Part shown: positions 32,039-34,153 of the stretch, one piece after another | Layout: every line of letters starts with the position of its first letter | Position numbering within the stretch: the stretch's first letter is position 1 | Assembly (NCBI GenBank): GCA_016210825.1 | Contig: JACQTM010000058.1 | Span: forward strand, 1-34,153 | Length of the DNA: 34,153 nt | Direction: 5' to 3' | DNA from: Hyphomicrobiales bacterium | GTDB lineage: Bacteria; Pseudomonadota; Alphaproteobacteria; Rhizobiales; Xanthobacteraceae | Notes under the pieces: generated by a model | Told to the model about the DNA's origin: nothing | Database searches by the model: none | Seen by the model: only the letters and a program-made list of their open reading frames with translations | Position numbers and translations under genes: made by a program

Positions 32039-32824
32039 GTGGAGGGACTCTGGGCCGACGTGCTGTCGACGACATTTTGGATCGGCGTCGGCAAGATCAT
32101 TGGCGTCAACATCATCCTGTCCGGCGACAATGCGGTCGTTATCGCGCTCGCTTGCCGGATGCTGCCGCCGCGGCAGCGTATGTGGGGAATGATTCTCGGT
32201 GCCGGCGTCGCGGTTCTGCTGCGCATATTGTTCACGCTCGTCGTCGCGCAGGCGATGGAATACCCCTACCTCAAGTTGGTTGGCGGCATCCTTCTGTTGT
32301 GGGTCGCGATTAAGCTCGTCGTGCCGGAGGAGAGTCATGGCGAGGGCAAGATCGAGGCCGCTGAGAATCTCTGGCGCGCGGTGCGTATCGTCGCTATTGC
32401 CGACATCGTCATGAGTTTAGACAATGTGATCGCCATCGCCGCGACTGCCGAGACAGCGGCAGCCTTGGTGGATCCCGCGCATGCGAGCACGATCAAGGCC
32501 ATCCTGATCATCATCGGTCTTGCGACCAGCATTCCCATGATCGTCGCCGGCAGCGCGCTGCTAATGATGCTGCTCGAACGCTATCCGATCCTGGTCTGGG
32601 CTGGCGCCGGTTTGCTCGGCTGGGTCGCCGGCGACATCATGATCAAAGATGACGCTTTGTATCGCTGGTTCCCGGCAACGGTGGTCGATCTAATCCATCG
32701 CTATCCGGTCTTCGGCTCGCTATACTTAAACATTGCAGCGATTGCCGGTGCGATTTTCGTCATCGCATTCGGCTATATCGTAATGCGAATGCGGCGGCCT
32801 GCCGCGGAGGTCGGCGACGCGTAG
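32039..32824 (+). CDS. TerC/YjbE-family integral membrane protein
   Basis: Seven-helix inner-membrane protein, 261 aa. Two acidic signature helices are present: NIILSGDNAVVIALAC and DIVMSLDNVIAIAA. Members of this family export manganese or help load it onto secreted enzymes; others are linked to tellurite resistance. The exact ion is unknown. Translation starts with GTG at 32039, supported by AGGGGGAA about seven bases upstream. It is followed after 13 bases by the molybdopterin oxidoreductase gene, so the two may be co-transcribed. Confidence 0.88.
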   Translation: MEGLWADVLSTTFWIGVGKIIGVNIILSGDNAVVIALACRMLPPRQRMWGMILGAGVAVLLRILFTLVVAQAMEYPYLKLVGGILLLWVAIKLVVPEESHGEGKIEAAENLWRAVRIVAIADIVMSLDNVIAIAATAETAAALVDPAHASTIKAILIIIGLATSIPMIVAGSALLMMLLERYPILVWAGAGLLGWVAGDIMIKDDALYRWFPATVVDLIHRYPVFGSLYLNIAAIAGAIFVIAFGYIVMRMRRPAAEVGDA

Positions 32825-32837
32825 CTGAGAGCGAACG

Positions 32838-34118
32838 ATGCACGAGCCCTTGCAAAAAACGGTCCGTGCATCGGTCTGCCCGCACGATTGTCCCTCGACC
32901 TGCGCGCTCGAGGTCGAGGTCATCGACAAGCACACAATTGGCCGCGTGCGCGGTGCCGCGGACAACGCCTATACCGCGGGCGTGATCTGCGCCAAGGTCG
33001 CGCGTTATGCCGAGCGCATCCATCATCCCGATCGCTTGACGCGCGCACTGCGCCGCAAAGGCGGGAAGAGCTCGGGCGAATTCGAGCCGATCGCCTTCGA
33101 CGACGCGCTCGATCTCGTTGCCGAGAATTTCATGCGCGCGGAAGCGCATCACGGGCCTGAGGCGGTTTGGCCCTATTACTATGCCGGCACCATGGGCCTC
33201 GTGATGCGCGACGGCATCAACCGATTGCGCCACGCGAAGAAATATTCCGGCTTCCATTCGACCATTTGCGTCAATCCGGCCTGGACCGGCTTCATCGCCG
33301 GCACCGGCCGGCTTGCCGGATCCGACCCGCGCGAGATGGCAAAATCCGACCTCGTGATCATCTGGGGCACCAATGCGGTGAACACCCAAGTCAATGTGAT
33401 GACGCACGCCGTGCTCGCGCGAAAGGAACGCGGCGCCAAAATCGTCGCCGTCGATATCTATATGAACGGAACGATGGAGCAGGCCGATCTCGCGGTGATG
33501 GTGCGCCCGGGCACCGACGCGGCGCTCGCCTGCGCGGTTATGCATTGCCTGTTCCGCGACGGCAAAGCCGATTGGGACTATCTGGAAAAATACACCGACG
33601 CGCCGCGTGAACTCGCCGAGCACGTGCGCACGCGCGGTCCGGAATGGGCGGAAAAGATCACCGGCTGCCCGGCGGCGACGATCGAGGAGTTCGCGCGCCT
33701 CGTCGGCGCGACGAAGCGCGCCTATTTCCGTCTCGGTTATGGCTTCGGACGCTCACGCAACGGCACGGTCAACATGCATGCGGCAAGCTGCATCGCCGCG
33801 GTGACGGGCGCATGGCGCTACGAAGGCGGCGGCGCCTTTCACAACAACGGCGCCATTTACCATTGGGACCGCACCATGATCGAAGGCCTCGATGTCGTCG
33901 ATCCGAAGGTTCGCGTGCTCGATCAATCGCGCATCGGGCCGATCTTGTGCGGGGACCGCGACGCGCTTACCGGCGGCCCCCCGGTCACCGCATTGCTGAC
34001 GCAGAATACTAATCCGGTCTCGGTCGCGCCCGAGCAGGAACGCGTCAAGCGCGGCTTCGCCCGCGATGATCTCTTCGTCTGCGTGCACGAGCAGTTCATG
34101 ACCGAGACCGCGCGCTAG
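32838..34118 (+). CDS. Molybdopterin oxidoreductase, interrupted by in-frame TAG
   Basis: N-terminal part of a DMSO-reductase-superfamily enzyme; 426 codons before a TAG at 34116-34118. A [4Fe-4S] site is formed by C14, C18, C22 (CPHDCPSTC) and C51 (GVICAKVARY). The domain that holds the bis-MGD cofactor follows (IIWGTNAVNTQ, VDIYMNGTMEQADLAVMVRP, LGYGFGRSRNGTVNMHAASC). The frame stops within VHEQFMTETAR, where relatives continue with Tyr-Ala-Asp-Val-Val-Leu-Pro-Ala-Thr, and the same frame after the stop reads AEVVLPATMYM. The family usually exceeds 650 residues. The gene is therefore broken, misread, or read through; substrate unknown. Confidence 0.85.
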   Translation: MHEPLQKTVRASVCPHDCPSTCALEVEVIDKHTIGRVRGAADNAYTAGVICAKVARYAERIHHPDRLTRALRRKGGKSSGEFEPIAFDDALDLVAENFMRAEAHHGPEAVWPYYYAGTMGLVMRDGINRLRHAKKYSGFHSTICVNPAWTGFIAGTGRLAGSDPREMAKSDLVIIWGTNAVNTQVNVMTHAVLARKERGAKIVAVDIYMNGTMEQADLAVMVRPGTDAALACAVMHCLFRDGKADWDYLEKYTDAPRELAEHVRTRGPEWAEKITGCPAATIEEFARLVGATKRAYFRLGYGFGRSRNGTVNMHAASCIAAVTGAWRYEGGGAFHNNGAIYHWDRTMIEGLDVVDPKVRVLDQSRIGPILCGDRDALTGGPPVTALLTQNTNPVSVAPEQERVKRGFARDDLFVCVHEQFMTETAR

Positions 34119-34153
34119 GCCGAAGTTGTGTTGCCGGCAACGATGTACATGGA
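34119..34153 (+). pseudogene. Continuation of the molybdopterin oxidoreductase frame after the stop
   Basis: The in-frame codons after the TAG read AEVVLPATMYM, which is the conserved family segment expected next. The window ends here, so whether the rest of the enzyme, including its C-terminal cofactor-binding domain, is intact cannot be seen. Confidence 0.7.

Noticed and set aside
1..34153. CRISPR arrays, tRNA or rRNA genes, transposases and integrases
   Set aside because: None was found on either strand by eye; short tRNA-like folds cannot be fully excluded without a covariance search.

Overview
The window looks like the chromosome of a GC-rich alphaproteobacterium, most likely a Hyphomicrobiales member near Bradyrhizobiaceae/Xanthobacteraceae. 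This is inferred from gene order (fabD-fabG-acpP-fabF-mltG-yicC-gmk, and lptF-lptG-lptD-surA-pdxA-rsmA diverging from pepA-holC), from lineage-typical small proteins (DUF3175, a Tyr-rich secreted peptide, a proline-rich lipoprotein) and from dispersed GC-rich palindromes. I see no rRNA, tRNA, CRISPR array, transposase or integrase.

Region 1 (231-4510) is a mercury-resistance locus. merR diverges from a long + strand operon: merT, merP, merF, merA, then four further cistrons (an 84-aa membrane protein with a Cys-Cys pair, a 76-aa membrane protein, a DUF3237 protein, and a four-helix membrane protein with a CGRTHC motif). Ions enter by MerP and MerT/MerF and are reduced to Hg(0) by MerA; the four extra genes are not part of the classical operon. 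Region 2 (4537-6417, minus) holds a nucleoside phosphorylase, a SAM methyltransferase, a palindromic repeat and a doubtful small gene.

Region 3 (6591-13638, plus) is the core lipid and cell-wall block: fabD, fabG, acpP and fabF for type II fatty-acid synthesis, mltG for glycan-strand release, yicC ribonuclease and gmk. Palindromic repeats lie between fabD and fabG and between yicC and gmk. Region 4 (13644-16077) is accessory: a zinc alcohol dehydrogenase, a detached rsmA 3' end, and a secreted esterase on the opposite strand.

Region 5 (16117-23858, minus) is an envelope-biogenesis run, lptF-lptG-lptD-surA-pdxA-rsmA, tightly packed with overlapping stops and starts. It supplies the LPS export permease, the outer-membrane LPS translocon, a periplasmic chaperone, vitamin B6 synthesis and 16S rRNA methylation. 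Region 6 (24208-27227, plus) has pepA and holC, separated by an orphan ParD-like antitoxin, a second pepA 3' end, and a lower-GC uracil-DNA-glycosylase-like gene. Region 7 (27322-34153) is mixed: DUF3175 protein, lipoprotein, Tat-exported cyclase-family enzyme, DinB protein, aquaporin, Tyr-rich peptide, ndk, terC and a molybdopterin oxidoreductase.

The most notable structure is that two unrelated core genes, rsmA and pepA, are each followed by an accessory gene and then by a second, diverged copy of their own 3' end (14721-14834 and 26009-26067). Next is an in-frame amber codon in the molybdopterin oxidoreductase at 34116-34118, with the family reading frame continuing beyond it. Third is an acyl carrier protein with His-Asp in place of the usual Leu-Val just after the phosphopantetheine serine.
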